Source: Candidatus Cloacimonadota bacterium
GTDB taxonomy: Bacteria > Cloacimonadota > Cloacimonadia > Cloacimonadales > Cloacimonadaceae
NCBI GenBank assembly: GCA_028695495.1
Contig: JAQVIX010000011.1
Location: 1-42,091 of the forward strand
Reading direction: 5' to 3'
Length of the DNA stretch: 42,091 nt
Shown one piece after another: positions 17,283-26,085 of this stretch. The translations under genes and the position numbers were made by a program. Below the pieces are notes generated by a model. That model was not told where the DNA came from. It searched no databases and was given only the letters and a program-made list of their open reading frames with translations. The number at the start of each line of letters is the position of its first letter. Position 1 is the stretch's first letter.

Positions 17283-17495
17283 TCAGGGGTTTATCCTGAT
17301 GATATTAATCGCTTGGATGCCCTTATCGGTTTCCATCAAATCAAAGGTAACGAGTTCGTCTTGCTCCAATACTTTGAGCTCGCGCGGGGAGTTTGTAACA
17401 ATGGACTTCCAGTGTACAAAGTATTCCTTGTTGTCATCAGTTATAATAAAGCCGTAACCTTTATTTTTATTAAACCATTTTACTCTTCCTTTCAT
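17283..17495 (-). CDS. Cold-shock-domain protein
   Basis: 70 residues from ATG 17495, the usual CspA length. It folds as a single OB-fold that binds single-stranded RNA/DNA. MKGRVKWFNKNKGYGFI contains RNP1 (KGYGFI, residues 12-17). RNP2 is YFVHW (25-29), slightly off the common VFVHxS. The upstream ATG at 17522 would add nine residues and place them before the conserved start, and GAGG 6 nt before 17495 supports the shorter form. Csp genes act as RNA chaperones in growth or cold adaptation. Confidence 0.9.
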   Translation of the reverse strand: MKGRVKWFNKNKGYGFIITDDNKEYFVHWKSIVTNSPRELKVLEQDELVTFDLMETDKGIQAINIIRINP

Positions 17496-17528
17496 AAGTA
17501 CCTCGGCTAATATATTTTTCATAATCCA

Positions 17529-17556
17529 TAAATATAATATAGCCTATTTCCGTCAA
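17529..17556 (-). promoter_or_regulatory. Possible promoter of the cold-shock gene
   Basis: On the minus strand TTGACG (17556-17551), 16-nt spacer, TATTTA (17534-17529) in a very AT-rich context with several alternative -10 hexamers (TATATT, TATTAT). It lies about 35 nt upstream of the start codon. Confidence 0.4.
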
Positions 17557-17614
17557 CATAAAAAAGCGTTTTTGCCATTATTCTTTTAATATTATATAAA
17601 ATTGCACTTTTTTA

Positions 17615-17643
17615 TTGACTTAAATCTGCCTGTCCATAATAAT
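17615..17643 (+). promoter_or_regulatory. Promoter of the receiver-ddl operon
   Basis: TTGACT (17615-17620), 17-nt spacer, AATAAT (17638-17643), 36 nt before the receiver-domain ATG. The string AATAATGCCTC at the -10 also occurs at the -10 position before the RocB-like gene (32235-32245). Confidence 0.5.
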
Positions 17644-17679
17644 GCCTCTAAGTGATAAATCTTTGAAAAAGGCGGTGTT

Positions 17680-18042
17680 ATGAGTCATAAGATTCTACTT
17701 GTAGATGATGACAGACTCCTAAGGGAAGTAATGGGTGAATTTCTTACGATGCACGGTTTCAGTGTGGAATTTGCCGAGAGTGCCGAGAAGGCGCTGGAGC
17801 TATTTGAGCCGGGGAAGTTTGATCTTGCCATTGTGGATTTGGTGATGCCGGGCATGAACGGCTTGGAGCTAATGCAAAAGCTGATGGCAGCGGATGCAGA
17901 GCTTTTTTGCCTGATCATGACGGGCTATCCCACCATCGATAGTGCCTATAAATCGATGGTGGAGGGTGCGTCGGATTATATTATCAAGCCCTTCCAGCTC
18001 AATGAACTACTTACGGCATTGAAGCAGCATCTCAAAGAATGA
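17680..18042 (+). CDS. Stand-alone CheY-like response regulator
   Basis: 120 residues, one receiver domain and no output domain. Asp9/Asp10 form the acidic pocket, Asp53 (VDLVMPGMNG) is the phospho-acceptor, Thr81 (MTGYP) the switch residue and Lys103 (IKPF) the conserved lysine. No histidine kinase is encoded nearby, so the phospho-donor is unknown. It probably signals by protein contact. Its stop overlaps the next gene as ATGA, which ties it translationally to the acyltransferase-like gene and to ddl. The weak GGCGG 4 nt before the ATG is not a strong ribosome-binding site. Confidence 0.9.
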   Translation: MSHKILLVDDDRLLREVMGEFLTMHGFSVEFAESAEKALELFEPGKFDLAIVDLVMPGMNGLELMQKLMAADAELFCLIMTGYPTIDSAYKSMVEGASDYIIKPFQLNELLTALKQHLKE

Positions 18043-18965
18043 AATACCGTTTGAGCCTTACCGAAGCCGAGCCTGATATCTTAAAGGAAATACCCTTTCC
18101 TTCCATCCATGGCTATGACTATTGGTACAACCCCCTCTATATGCAATATTTGGGGGAATTGCACGAGATCAAGCCCCTCTTACTAAGGGTATATAAAGGC
18201 GAAGAGCTAATTGCACTCTTGCCGCTATTTGAACGTAAAAAGCTGGGCATGAAAGCCTTAGTGTGCCCCGTGGGAGGCTATTATCAGGGTATTCATCTCT
18301 TTATGGACCCAAATACCTCCTCGCCGCGGGTGCTCTTGGACAATCTCGCCATATCGGAAAGAATAGCCCAGTTTTTAAACAAAGAATACTCCCGCATCAA
18401 TTTCAAACTGTTGCCGGATAATACGGATGTACGTGGCTTTACCTGGAATAAATACAGCGCCCGCCCCATGTACACCTTCCGGCACGATCTTAGCCAAAAC
18501 CTGCACATCCTGCAAGATGAAAAGAAGAGTTTGCGCAAAGCTGCTGCTGCCGGACTTAGCTTGGTGGAGCATTTTGATCCCGACCCCTATTTCAGGATGC
18601 AGGCGGAGCTGGATAAACGCAAGAACCATAGCTTTGGCGTATCTTTCGAGAGCCTGGCGCGCTATTTTGAGAAGCTGCACGCGGCAGATTTGCTAAAGCA
18701 ATATAATGTAATGCAGGGGGATAAAATACTAAGCAGCAATATCATCTATAGCGATGCGGGCAAAGCGGTATATACCGTATTTATGGCGAGCGAACCGGAA
18801 GGGCTAAAGCTGGGTGCCGCCACCTTCCATAGCATCGAGCTTTTAAGTCAGCTTCCACCAAGCTGCCGTATCTTCGATTATTGCGGCGCAAACGTGCAGG
18901 ATGTAGCCCGCTTCAAAGCCGCATTGGGCTTGCAACTACAAGTATTCTTCAATCTCAGCACTTAG
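18039..18965 (+). CDS. FemAB/GNAT-like acyltransferase of unknown substrate
   Basis: 308 residues, soluble. The fold class is suggested by YNPLYMQYL and LLPLF in the N-terminal half and by the C-terminal FDYCGANVQDVARFKAALG. The latter resembles the end of FemAB-like/GNAT proteins that add amino acids to peptidoglycan precursors or modify polysaccharides. The middle basic stretch (SLRKAAAAGL) fits the FemAB pattern near nucleic-acid or lipid substrate binding. Its location, overlapping a receiver gene and 7 nt before ddl, suggests a role in cell-wall precursor modification. That role is inference. Confidence 0.6.
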   Translation: MKYRLSLTEAEPDILKEIPFPSIHGYDYWYNPLYMQYLGELHEIKPLLLRVYKGEELIALLPLFERKKLGMKALVCPVGGYYQGIHLFMDPNTSSPRVLLDNLAISERIAQFLNKEYSRINFKLLPDNTDVRGFTWNKYSARPMYTFRHDLSQNLHILQDEKKSLRKAAAAGLSLVEHFDPDPYFRMQAELDKRKNHSFGVSFESLARYFEKLHAADLLKQYNVMQGDKILSSNIIYSDAGKAVYTVFMASEPEGLKLGAATFHSIELLSQLPPSCRIFDYCGANVQDVARFKAALGLQLQVFFNLST

Positions 18966-18972
18966 GAGCAGC

Positions 18973-19902
18973 ATGAAATCCATCTTGGTACTCAAGGGCG
19001 GCATCTCGCCGGAACGTGAAATCTCGCTCATCTCGGCACAAGCCGTGGGCGAGGAACTAAGCGCCGCCGGATACCGCGTTAGCTATTTAGACCCGCAAGA
19101 TTACCCCAGCCTGGCGCAGCTCTTATCTGCCATCAAAGAGCAAAAAGCAGATATGGTGTTTAACGCCTTGCATGGCGGTAGCGGCGAAAACGGACAATTA
19201 GCCGCTGCGTTGGAACTCGAAGGCATCCCCTTTAGCGGTAGCGGCTCCAAAGCCTCCTATCTGGCAATGGATAAATACCTTGCCAAGCTGGTAGTAGCCG
19301 CTGAGGGCATCCCCATCCCCAAACACCTCATCTTGAGAGCAAACCTATTGGAAGACTACAACGACCCGCAGGATTATAGCGGCTTTGTAGAGAATTATGG
19401 CTTGCCGTTGATCGTAAAACCCAATGACGCCGGCAGCTCGGTAGGCATTAGCAAAGTGGAAGACCTAAAAGAGCTAAAGCCTGCCGTGGAAGAGGCATTT
19501 CGTTATGGCGATAGCGTTTTGGTAGAAGAATATGTTGCCGGACGCGAAATTACGGTTAGTGTATTAAATGGTAAAGCACTGCCAGTAGTGGAAATCCAGC
19601 CCCACGCCGGCTGGTATGATTTCAAAAACAAATACACGAAGGGCAATACGGATTATTTGGTGCCGGCTCCCATAGATGAAGCCACGGCACACTTGTGTCA
19701 GCTATATGCCGAGCGCATCTTTTTTGCGCTATCCTGCTCGGTATATGCGCGAGTAGATTTTCGCCTGCGGGATGGCACTCCATATTTTCTGGAGCTAAAT
19801 ACGCTGCCGGGGATGACTTCGCTTAGCCTTACCCCCATGGCGGCAAAAGCGGCAGGTATCTCTTTTGGAGAGCTGCTAAAAACCATTTTAAAAGATAATT
19901 AG
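18973..19902 (+). CDS. ddl: D-alanine-D-alanine ligase
   Basis: 309 residues, the normal length for the ATP-grasp enzyme that makes the D-Ala-D-Ala dipeptide used by MurF. Family signatures are GGISPEREIS near the N-terminus, HGGSGENGQLAAALE, KPNDAGSSVGISKV (ATP-binding loop), VEEYVAGREITV, and the metal-binding ELNTLPGMTSLSL near the C-terminus. GAGCAGC just before the ATG is a weak ribosome-binding site. It is the third gene of the receiver operon and runs on after 18 nt into the exported-protein genes. Confidence 0.95.
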   Translation: MKSILVLKGGISPEREISLISAQAVGEELSAAGYRVSYLDPQDYPSLAQLLSAIKEQKADMVFNALHGGSGENGQLAAALELEGIPFSGSGSKASYLAMDKYLAKLVVAAEGIPIPKHLILRANLLEDYNDPQDYSGFVENYGLPLIVKPNDAGSSVGISKVEDLKELKPAVEEAFRYGDSVLVEEYVAGREITVSVLNGKALPVVEIQPHAGWYDFKNKYTKGNTDYLVPAPIDEATAHLCQLYAERIFFALSCSVYARVDFRLRDGTPYFLELNTLPGMTSLSLTPMAAKAAGISFGELLKTILKDN

Positions 19903-19920
19903 TAATTTAGGAGGAATGCC

Positions 19921-21015
19921 ATGAAGCGCATTTATCTAATAACGGTGCTTGTGATCTTTACCACCGCCCTTTTGGCGAACTTTAATCTCAGTTTTACGCC
20001 CCGGACGCTTACGGTAAATAGATTTAGCACTTTCGAACTGGACCCTATAAACCCTTTGAATCAACCCAATTATACTACACTTCACATTAGCAATCTGGGT
20101 GAAAGCACGAAGTTTGACCTGGAAGTGCAGATACTTTGGAATACTACCCCCATCATTGGTGAAAATGCCCTAATCTTAAAGAGTACTGAAGTATTTGAAG
20201 CCGGTGGTCAGCTTGATTATAGCAATCAAGACCTGGTAAATAATTCCGGTGGTATCCACTTCAGTGTTTCTGGTAATATCGACATCCTAAAAGCTGTAAA
20301 GAAAGTTCCCAAGCTGGAAGAAGCACTAATGGCGGGCTATTTTCCAGATGGCAAGCTTAGCCTTCAGGTGCGCATTCGCCCGGCAAATACCCGTACCTGG
20401 CAAGAGCCTGCGGCAGTGTTTGCTTTTACCATCAAAAACTCCAGCGCCATCCACCTTCTGGCTCCCGGTGCGCGCATCAATCAGGTGCCTCCCAAGCTCT
20501 CAAACCTGCCTTTGATCTTCAATTGGCATAGCTTTTTGGCAGATTTCAATGAAGAAATCCTGGTGCTCAAAGAGTTCCCGCCTATGCAGATTCCCCAAAG
20601 CCAAAATGTGGAACAGGCTGGAAAGGAAGTATTCCGCATGCCGGCAGTGCATAGCGGCTTTAGCGAATACCTGCCTTTAAACGAAGGCTGTTACTATGCC
20701 TGGCAGGTTTATTCACCCCAACACACCGGTTCAAACCCCTTAGCCGACGCCAAAAACGTCAATAATGCCCCCCGCATTTCCAGCCCCTGGTATGTATTTC
20801 AATACGTAAAAAGCGAACAAGAAGAGCAACAGCATGCGGAGCTGGATAATCTCCTGCAATTCCTGAATAACCCCCTGATTATGAACCTGTTGCTTGCCGG
20901 CTATTCTGCCACTGGCGAGGTAATCCTGGATGGCAGGGTATATAAAGGGCAGGAAGCTTTGGATATCCTCGAAAGCCTGCAAGGCAAGGTGCTCGAGATT
21001 GAGATCAAGGATTAA
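19921..21015 (+). CDS. Exported protein of unknown family
   Basis: 364 residues. It starts with a clear Sec signal peptide (MKRIYLITVLVIFTTALLA, cleavage probably after LLA). The mature part is rich in beta-type, hydrophobic-polar alternation and asparagine (NRFSTFELDPINPLNQPNY), with no motif I recognise. A C-terminal segment (LDGRVYKGQEALDILE) is more helical. It has a strong ribosome-binding site (AGGAGG). It lies 18 nt after ddl and 12 nt before the FecR gene, so it is probably part of the same envelope module. Without a C-terminal barrel signal it is more likely periplasmic than outer-membrane. Confidence 0.7.
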   Translation: MKRIYLITVLVIFTTALLANFNLSFTPRTLTVNRFSTFELDPINPLNQPNYTTLHISNLGESTKFDLEVQILWNTTPIIGENALILKSTEVFEAGGQLDYSNQDLVNNSGGIHFSVSGNIDILKAVKKVPKLEEALMAGYFPDGKLSLQVRIRPANTRTWQEPAAVFAFTIKNSSAIHLLAPGARINQVPPKLSNLPLIFNWHSFLADFNEEILVLKEFPPMQIPQSQNVEQAGKEVFRMPAVHSGFSEYLPLNEGCYYAWQVYSPQHTGSNPLADAKNVNNAPRISSPWYVFQYVKSEQEEQQHAELDNLLQFLNNPLIMNLLLAGYSATGEVILDGRVYKGQEALDILESLQGKVLEIEIKD

Positions 21016-21027
21016 AGGAGCACTATC

Positions 21028-21705
21028 ATGAAGAAGCTAATATTAGTCTGTCTTATCGCAATTTTGGCGCTTAGCCTCTTAAACGCCAATGCCATAGCCA
21101 CTTTGGCAGCATATAAAGGAAAGCTCAGCATTCAGCGTGGTAGCAGCCAGCTCAAATACAAAAACGGCGAGCTTCTGATGAACAAAGACCTGCTGAAAAC
21201 CGGCGATGAAAGCTTTGCCGCCTATAAATATGCCGATGCCAGCACCACGGTAAAGATGTTTGCCAATAGCATTGCCACCCTTAGCGCCAGCAAAAACGGC
21301 AAACAATTGGACAAAAGCGTGGATATAAAACAGGGCAAAGTCCATAGCAGCATCCAAAAAGGCAAAGGCTCTTTTCAGGTAATTACCCCCACCACAGTGG
21401 CATCTGTAAAAGGCACGGAATTCTTTACCCAGGTGGAAGATAACGGCAGAAGCACCTTTGTAGTAAGCGATGGCGAGGTGGAAGTGCGCATCTTGGCTAC
21501 AGATGAAGTAGCCAGAGTAGGCAAAGGCAAAACAGCCATCATCAGCCCCAGTGGCGAGCTGCTTTTGCGCGATACCATGTCCGGCGATCTCAGCCAGATC
21601 GAAGAAGCCGAGCTGGAAGCCGAAGGAAGCGCAGAACCACGCAAAATCCGCATCCCCATGCTGGATGAATTCGGCAATCTCAAATACATCGAGATCAGCT
21701 ATTAA
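21028..21705 (+). CDS. Periplasmic FecR-domain protein
   Basis: 225 residues with a signal peptide (MKKLILVCLIAILALSLLNANA). The mature N-terminal half is a FecR domain: GKLSIQRGSSQLKYKNGELL, LLKTGDESFAAYKYADAST, and TPTTVASVKGTEFFTQVEDNG ... VSDGEVEV. FecR domains are periplasmic sensor/transducer modules, classically linked to anti-sigma factors, but here there is no membrane anchor or sigma factor. The acidic C-terminus (EEAELEAEGSAE) precedes a conserved-looking RIPMLDEFGNLKY end. AAAGGAG upstream, 12-nt gaps to both neighbours. It probably interacts with the barrel or with the CHASE2 domain of the cyclase encoded downstream. Confidence 0.82.
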   Translation: MKKLILVCLIAILALSLLNANAIATLAAYKGKLSIQRGSSQLKYKNGELLMNKDLLKTGDESFAAYKYADASTTVKMFANSIATLSASKNGKQLDKSVDIKQGKVHSSIQKGKGSFQVITPTTVASVKGTEFFTQVEDNGRSTFVVSDGEVEVRILATDEVARVGKGKTAIISPSGELLLRDTMSGDLSQIEEAELEAEGSAEPRKIRIPMLDEFGNLKYIEISY

Positions 21706-21717
21706 AGGAGCAGATAG

Positions 21718-24123
21718 ATGAAAAAGTATCTTTTCGTGCTAATTGCTCTGATTAGCCTAAATGCTTGGGCGGCTATCAGTTCCATGCACATACCTCCTGA
21801 AAGCTTTAACCCGAAACAAGATTTGGAACTAAAGCTGGAAATACTACAGGGCGGCGAGAGCCTGAAGCGCATTACCCTGCAATATCGCCAGGTGCCGGAT
21901 GAAAACTGGCTAAGCAGCCCCTTGCGTGAAGAAGAACCAGGCATCTTTTTCGGATATATCCCCCGCGGTGTTCTTAGCGGCGAAGCCGTTCAATACCGCT
22001 TTGAATTTGAAACCGATAGCGGCGCCAATGAATACTTGCCGGATTCCCGCTCGCTTACGCCATATTACCATCTGGCACTCATGGGCAAAACGGGCACCCA
22101 AAGCAGCGCCTTTATTCGTCTCAATGATGAAGACCGCATTAGCACAGATGATGATTACCTCTTGGTAGTAAGCTTTTTGGAAATTGCCGACGAGCTTGAC
22201 CTCCGCAGCCTGAAGGTATTTGTAGGGGGCAGAGAGGTAACCAATAAAGCCGAAATTAGCGGCGGCACTCTGCTATATCGGGATGAAAATCCTATAGCCG
22301 GCATCGCAAAAGCCTATATCACTGCAAAGCAAAACGGCAGGGACATCCATTCCGAAACCTGGATTACGGAAATCCTACCCGGCACAAAGTCCCGCATTCC
22401 TCTGCATTATAGCGGCTCCATCAATATGGCTGCCAATGCGTATTCCCCCTCGGATAAAACCCTTAGCTTTGGTGATACGCACAACGATTTTGCCACCTGG
22501 AGCGAATTGTACGGCAGCTACGGCTGGTTGCAGCTTAGCTCCAATCTCTATTTTTCCAGCTTGGAAGAAAGCAATAAACAGCCGGTAAACCGCTACAATA
22601 TCGGGCTTAAAATGCCGGTATTGGAAGTAATAGCCGGAGATTATAGCCCCACGCTTTCGGATTATAGCTTAAACGGCAGAAACATCCGCGGACTTCATGC
22701 CAAGCTGGATACCAAACACCTGCGTTTGCACTGGACGCATGGTGAATCCGTGCGCAAAACCCTTGCCAAAGAGGACGCTTTGGGAATAATCGGCAACGAT
22801 TCAAGCTTCAAGCAGGAAGCTATCGGCGCCAAACTTTCCATTGGTGAGGAAGATGGCTTTAGCTTAAATATTATTGCCAGCCGCCACCGCGACCTCAAAA
22901 GCTCTTTAGACCCCAAATACTATCTGCTCGATAGCAGATTCAGAGATGGCGAGGCTGAAGCTGAAGACCCCGCTGCTGAGATTACCCAATACAAACTAAA
23001 TGCCGTGGATGCCGCAGTGGCAGCAGTGGATTTGCGCATTAACGTTCCCGAACAAGATGTGCTGATGGGCGTGGAAGTTGCCGGTAGTCTGTTTAATAAA
23101 AACACCTTACCGGGTGCCTTTTCCGAAGACACCCTGGAGGATTATGGCATAAATCTGCCCATTTCCCCCAGCGATATTGCAGACATCTTTGTAATAAACC
23201 AAAATCTGGAACCCTTTGGGCTTAGCGCCTCAAACCTGGCATGGAAAGTATATGTGCGCAGCTATATGCTAAATAATATGATTAGCGTGGATTACCAGGA
23301 AGTGGGTAATAGCTTTACTTCGCTGGGCAGCTTTGCTCCCCTGCAGGATGCCCGAATCTTAAGCGTAGCCGATCAATTCCACTTGGGCAGATATTTCCTT
23401 TTGAGCGGTTCTTACAATCTCACCAAGGATAACCTGATGGGTTTCAACGAGATCAGTAATCGCTTCCAGGCTATTCAGGCGCAGGCGATCTTACGCATAC
23501 CCAAAATGCCTCAGCTCAAAGCGGCATTCAATTTGGATGGTGCCCAAAACAAAAAGAATACGGAATTGGATGATTTTGATTTCAAGCCCTACAAAGCCGA
23601 CCGCAAAAGCCTGAATATTGGTATGGGCTACAATATCATTCAAATCCCTTATGTACCTACCCAGATTGATCTTGGCTACCGTTTTGGCGACGACTACCGC
23701 AAGGAAATACGAGATAGCACCGCTTATACCATGCTCAGCGAAAACAAACATAATGGCTTGAATATCAGCATGATCAATCGCTTTAAGATCTTGCCACTAA
23801 AAACCTACTTAAGCTATAACAATGGTGAAGTGAAAAACCTCATGGGCGAGACCAGCAAGAAAAACAGCCGCATCTATCTAAAGGCGGAGTATTCGCTCTT
23901 TAACGAGATTCTAAAGCCCTATTTATCAATAAGCAATAGCTCTCTTTCCGGGGATCAGGATACGCAAAATTATAATACCATTGCCCTGGGGCTTACCGCC
24001 TATCCCATCAAAAACATGAATGTAAATGCGGATTACATCCTGCAAAGCTACAAAAACAAAACAAACAGCATCACAGATTATGATAATAGCACTCTCCGGC
24101 TGCTGCTTAGCCAGAGATTCTAA
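21718..24123 (+). CDS. Large outer-membrane beta-barrel protein, unknown family
   Basis: 801 residues. Signal peptide MKKYLFVLIALISLNAWA. Residues ~20-230 form a soluble region of Ig-like/beta character. From about residue 235 the sequence shows long runs of amphipathic strands (for example WSELYGSYGWLQLSSNLYFS and FLLSGSYNLTKDNLMGF). It ends LRLLLSQRF, matching the C-terminal aromatic signature of outer-membrane barrels recognised by BamA. I do not recognise a specific family. AAAGGAG lies upstream and it follows the FecR gene by 12 nt. A strong terminator lies 39 nt after the stop. Confidence 0.75.
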   Translation: MKKYLFVLIALISLNAWAAISSMHIPPESFNPKQDLELKLEILQGGESLKRITLQYRQVPDENWLSSPLREEEPGIFFGYIPRGVLSGEAVQYRFEFETDSGANEYLPDSRSLTPYYHLALMGKTGTQSSAFIRLNDEDRISTDDDYLLVVSFLEIADELDLRSLKVFVGGREVTNKAEISGGTLLYRDENPIAGIAKAYITAKQNGRDIHSETWITEILPGTKSRIPLHYSGSINMAANAYSPSDKTLSFGDTHNDFATWSELYGSYGWLQLSSNLYFSSLEESNKQPVNRYNIGLKMPVLEVIAGDYSPTLSDYSLNGRNIRGLHAKLDTKHLRLHWTHGESVRKTLAKEDALGIIGNDSSFKQEAIGAKLSIGEEDGFSLNIIASRHRDLKSSLDPKYYLLDSRFRDGEAEAEDPAAEITQYKLNAVDAAVAAVDLRINVPEQDVLMGVEVAGSLFNKNTLPGAFSEDTLEDYGINLPISPSDIADIFVINQNLEPFGLSASNLAWKVYVRSYMLNNMISVDYQEVGNSFTSLGSFAPLQDARILSVADQFHLGRYFLLSGSYNLTKDNLMGFNEISNRFQAIQAQAILRIPKMPQLKAAFNLDGAQNKKNTELDDFDFKPYKADRKSLNIGMGYNIIQIPYVPTQIDLGYRFGDDYRKEIRDSTAYTMLSENKHNGLNISMINRFKILPLKTYLSYNNGEVKNLMGETSKKNSRIYLKAEYSLFNEILKPYLSISNSSLSGDQDTQNYNTIALGLTAYPIKNMNVNADYILQSYKNKTNSITDYDNSTLRLLLSQRF

Positions 24124-24161
24124 AAATATGGGGTGTCTTGCCGCCCAGATAAACCTTGTAT

Positions 24162-24195
24162 CCCGTGCAGTGGCAAGAAGCTGCACGGGTTTTTT
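24162..24195 (+). terminator. Intrinsic terminator between barrel and cyclase genes
   Basis: CCCGTGCAG (24162-24170) pairs perfectly with CTGCACGGG (24181-24189) around a 10-nt loop, followed by TTTTTT. It should end the ddl/FecR/barrel transcript. It ends only 18 nt before the cyclase ATG, so cyclase expression must come from read-through, a promoter overlapping this region, or regulated antitermination. Confidence 0.88.
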
Positions 24196-24213
24196 GCCTG
24201 GAAGTCAAGCGTC

Positions 24214-26079
24214 ATGAAAGCTGTATTAAGATTTATCCTATTGCCCCTGGCAATCCTCATCCTGAGCCTGGCACTCTTTCTATCCGCCTTTTTTGCCGGG
24301 CTGGAACACAAAAGTAAGGATAGCCTCTTTCGCCTGCGTGCCCCTCGCCCCCTTAGCGGGGATATCGTAATCATCGCCATAGATGACGCCACGGATAGCG
24401 CCCTGGATACCCGCTGGCCCTACCCCCGCGAATACCATGCCAAGCTGATTGATAATCTCTTCAAGCTGGGCGTAAAGCAAGTGGTATTTGACGTATCCTT
24501 TACCGAATCCTCGCACCCGGAAGCAGATAAACTATTGGCAGATACCGCTTTTTACCATCAAAATACCATCTTTGCGGGCAAGCTACTACGCGCCGAGCGT
24601 CCGGGCGAACCCTCCCGTTTGCAAAGCCCCATCAAAGCCATTCGCAACCATCAGTTAAGCTGGGGTTTGGTAAATATCTCTTCGGATGCGGATAACGTAA
24701 TTCGCCAATACACCCTCTTTGAAAAGCTGGAAGATACGCCACACTATACTATTGGAATCGCCTCGCTGGCAAATGAACGCATCTATCAAAGCGATTGGGC
24801 AGAGCATATCGCAGCGGTGGATGGCAAGCTAAAAGTGGCAGGCAAAAGCATCCCCATCCTGCACCGCAACCGCTCACTGATCAATTATTTCGGTCCCGCC
24901 GGATACTTCCCTTATATTTCCTACTCCTCGGTTTTGGATGATTCCACCGTCAGTATGCCGGGCTATATGGGCATTGAACTGGATGAATATTACGATCTGG
25001 AAGCCAGCGGAGAATTGCAAGGCAAGATCGCCCTCGTGGGCGCCAGCATCGATGAATTGCACGACAATTTCCCCACTCCCCTGGGGGGCAAATGGATGCC
25101 AGGAGTGGAGATTCATGCAAACTTCCTGGAAATGGCGCGCACTGAAGCCTATCTCAATACGCTTTCGCCCTGGCTCAGTGCGCTTATCCTCTTTTGCGTG
25201 TTGCTTATCTTAAATCTGGTCTTCCATTTTCTAAAACCCCAATACAGTCTCTGGATATTGCTTTTGATCTTTGGTGCCCAATACTTTATCGCCTGGGGGC
25301 TCTTTAGCCGGCAGCATCTGCTTATCCCCCTCGCCCAATCCTTTATCGCCTATTTTGCGCTTTATCTCGTTTCGCTTATCTCTCATTACCTGAAATCTCT
25401 CAAGGAGAAACGCTTCATCCGCAGCGCATTCCAACAGTATTTAGCGCCAGAATTGGTGAATGAATTGCTCAAAGACCCCGGCAAAATAAGCTACGGTGGT
25501 TCGCATCAGCATATCTCCGTTCTCTTTAGCGATATCCGGGGCTTTACCACTTTTTCCGAAAAACACGGTCCGCAAGAAACAGTAAACGCTCTGCGCGAAT
25601 ACCTTACTGCGATGGTAAGCGTAATTACCGCCAATAACGGCATTCTGGATAAGTTTGTGGGCGATGCTGTAATGGCGCTTTTTGGCACCCCGCTGCCTTT
25701 GGCAGACCACGCCTTTTCTGCCTGCAAATGCGCTCTGGAAATGCAAAGCCGCTTGAAAGAACTAAATGCCAAATGGCAGGCGGAGGGGCGCGATATCTTC
25801 GAGATCGGCATCGGTATCAATAGCGGTGAAGCGGTGGTGGGAAATCTGGGCAGCGAACAGATCTTTGATTACACCGCCATCGGCGATACCGTAAACCTGG
25901 GCGCGCGCCTGGAAGCAATAAATAAGGATTACTCTACCCAAAGCCAAGTTATCATCAGCGAATACACTTATGAATTGGTAAAAGACAAAGTAATAGTAAA
26001 TTACCTGGATGAAGTAAAGGTAAAGGGCAAGGATATCGCCGTAAAAATATACGAGCTAAGCGGATTGAAAAACGGCTAA
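24214..26079 (+). CDS. CHASE2-domain class III adenylate/guanylate cyclase
   Basis: 621 residues from ATG 24214. An N-terminal helix (4-28) leads into a periplasmic CHASE2 sensor (~35-315). Three membrane helices follow (about 320-340, 345-365, 372-392), then a class III catalytic domain (431-615). Metal aspartates are Asp440 (FSDIRGFT) and Asp484 (FVGDAVMALFG). Lys480 and Thr554 (YTAIGDTVN) occupy base-specifying positions and suggest ATP. Asn561 and Arg565 are the transition-state residues, so the enzyme should be active. It makes a cyclic nucleotide in response to a periplasmic cue. A longer reading from 24133 would run through the terminator hairpin, so I reject it. GGAAG lies 9 nt before the ATG. 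Confidence 0.9.
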   Translation: MKAVLRFILLPLAILILSLALFLSAFFAGLEHKSKDSLFRLRAPRPLSGDIVIIAIDDATDSALDTRWPYPREYHAKLIDNLFKLGVKQVVFDVSFTESSHPEADKLLADTAFYHQNTIFAGKLLRAERPGEPSRLQSPIKAIRNHQLSWGLVNISSDADNVIRQYTLFEKLEDTPHYTIGIASLANERIYQSDWAEHIAAVDGKLKVAGKSIPILHRNRSLINYFGPAGYFPYISYSSVLDDSTVSMPGYMGIELDEYYDLEASGELQGKIALVGASIDELHDNFPTPLGGKWMPGVEIHANFLEMARTEAYLNTLSPWLSALILFCVLLILNLVFHFLKPQYSLWILLLIFGAQYFIAWGLFSRQHLLIPLAQSFIAYFALYLVSLISHYLKSLKEKRFIRSAFQQYLAPELVNELLKDPGKISYGGSHQHISVLFSDIRGFTTFSEKHGPQETVNALREYLTAMVSVITANNGILDKFVGDAVMALFGTPLPLADHAFSACKCALEMQSRLKELNAKWQAEGRDIFEIGIGINSGEAVVGNLGSEQIFDYTAIGDTVNLGARLEAINKDYSTQSQVIISEYTYELVKDKVIVNYLDEVKVKGKDIAVKIYELSGLKNG

Positions 26080-26085
26080 AGGCTG

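Noticed and set aside
24133-24213. Upstream start for the cyclase adding 27 residues
   Set aside because: It would translate through the terminator hairpin and put a Cys/Lys-rich segment before the first membrane helix; the ATG at 24214 has a ribosome-binding site.
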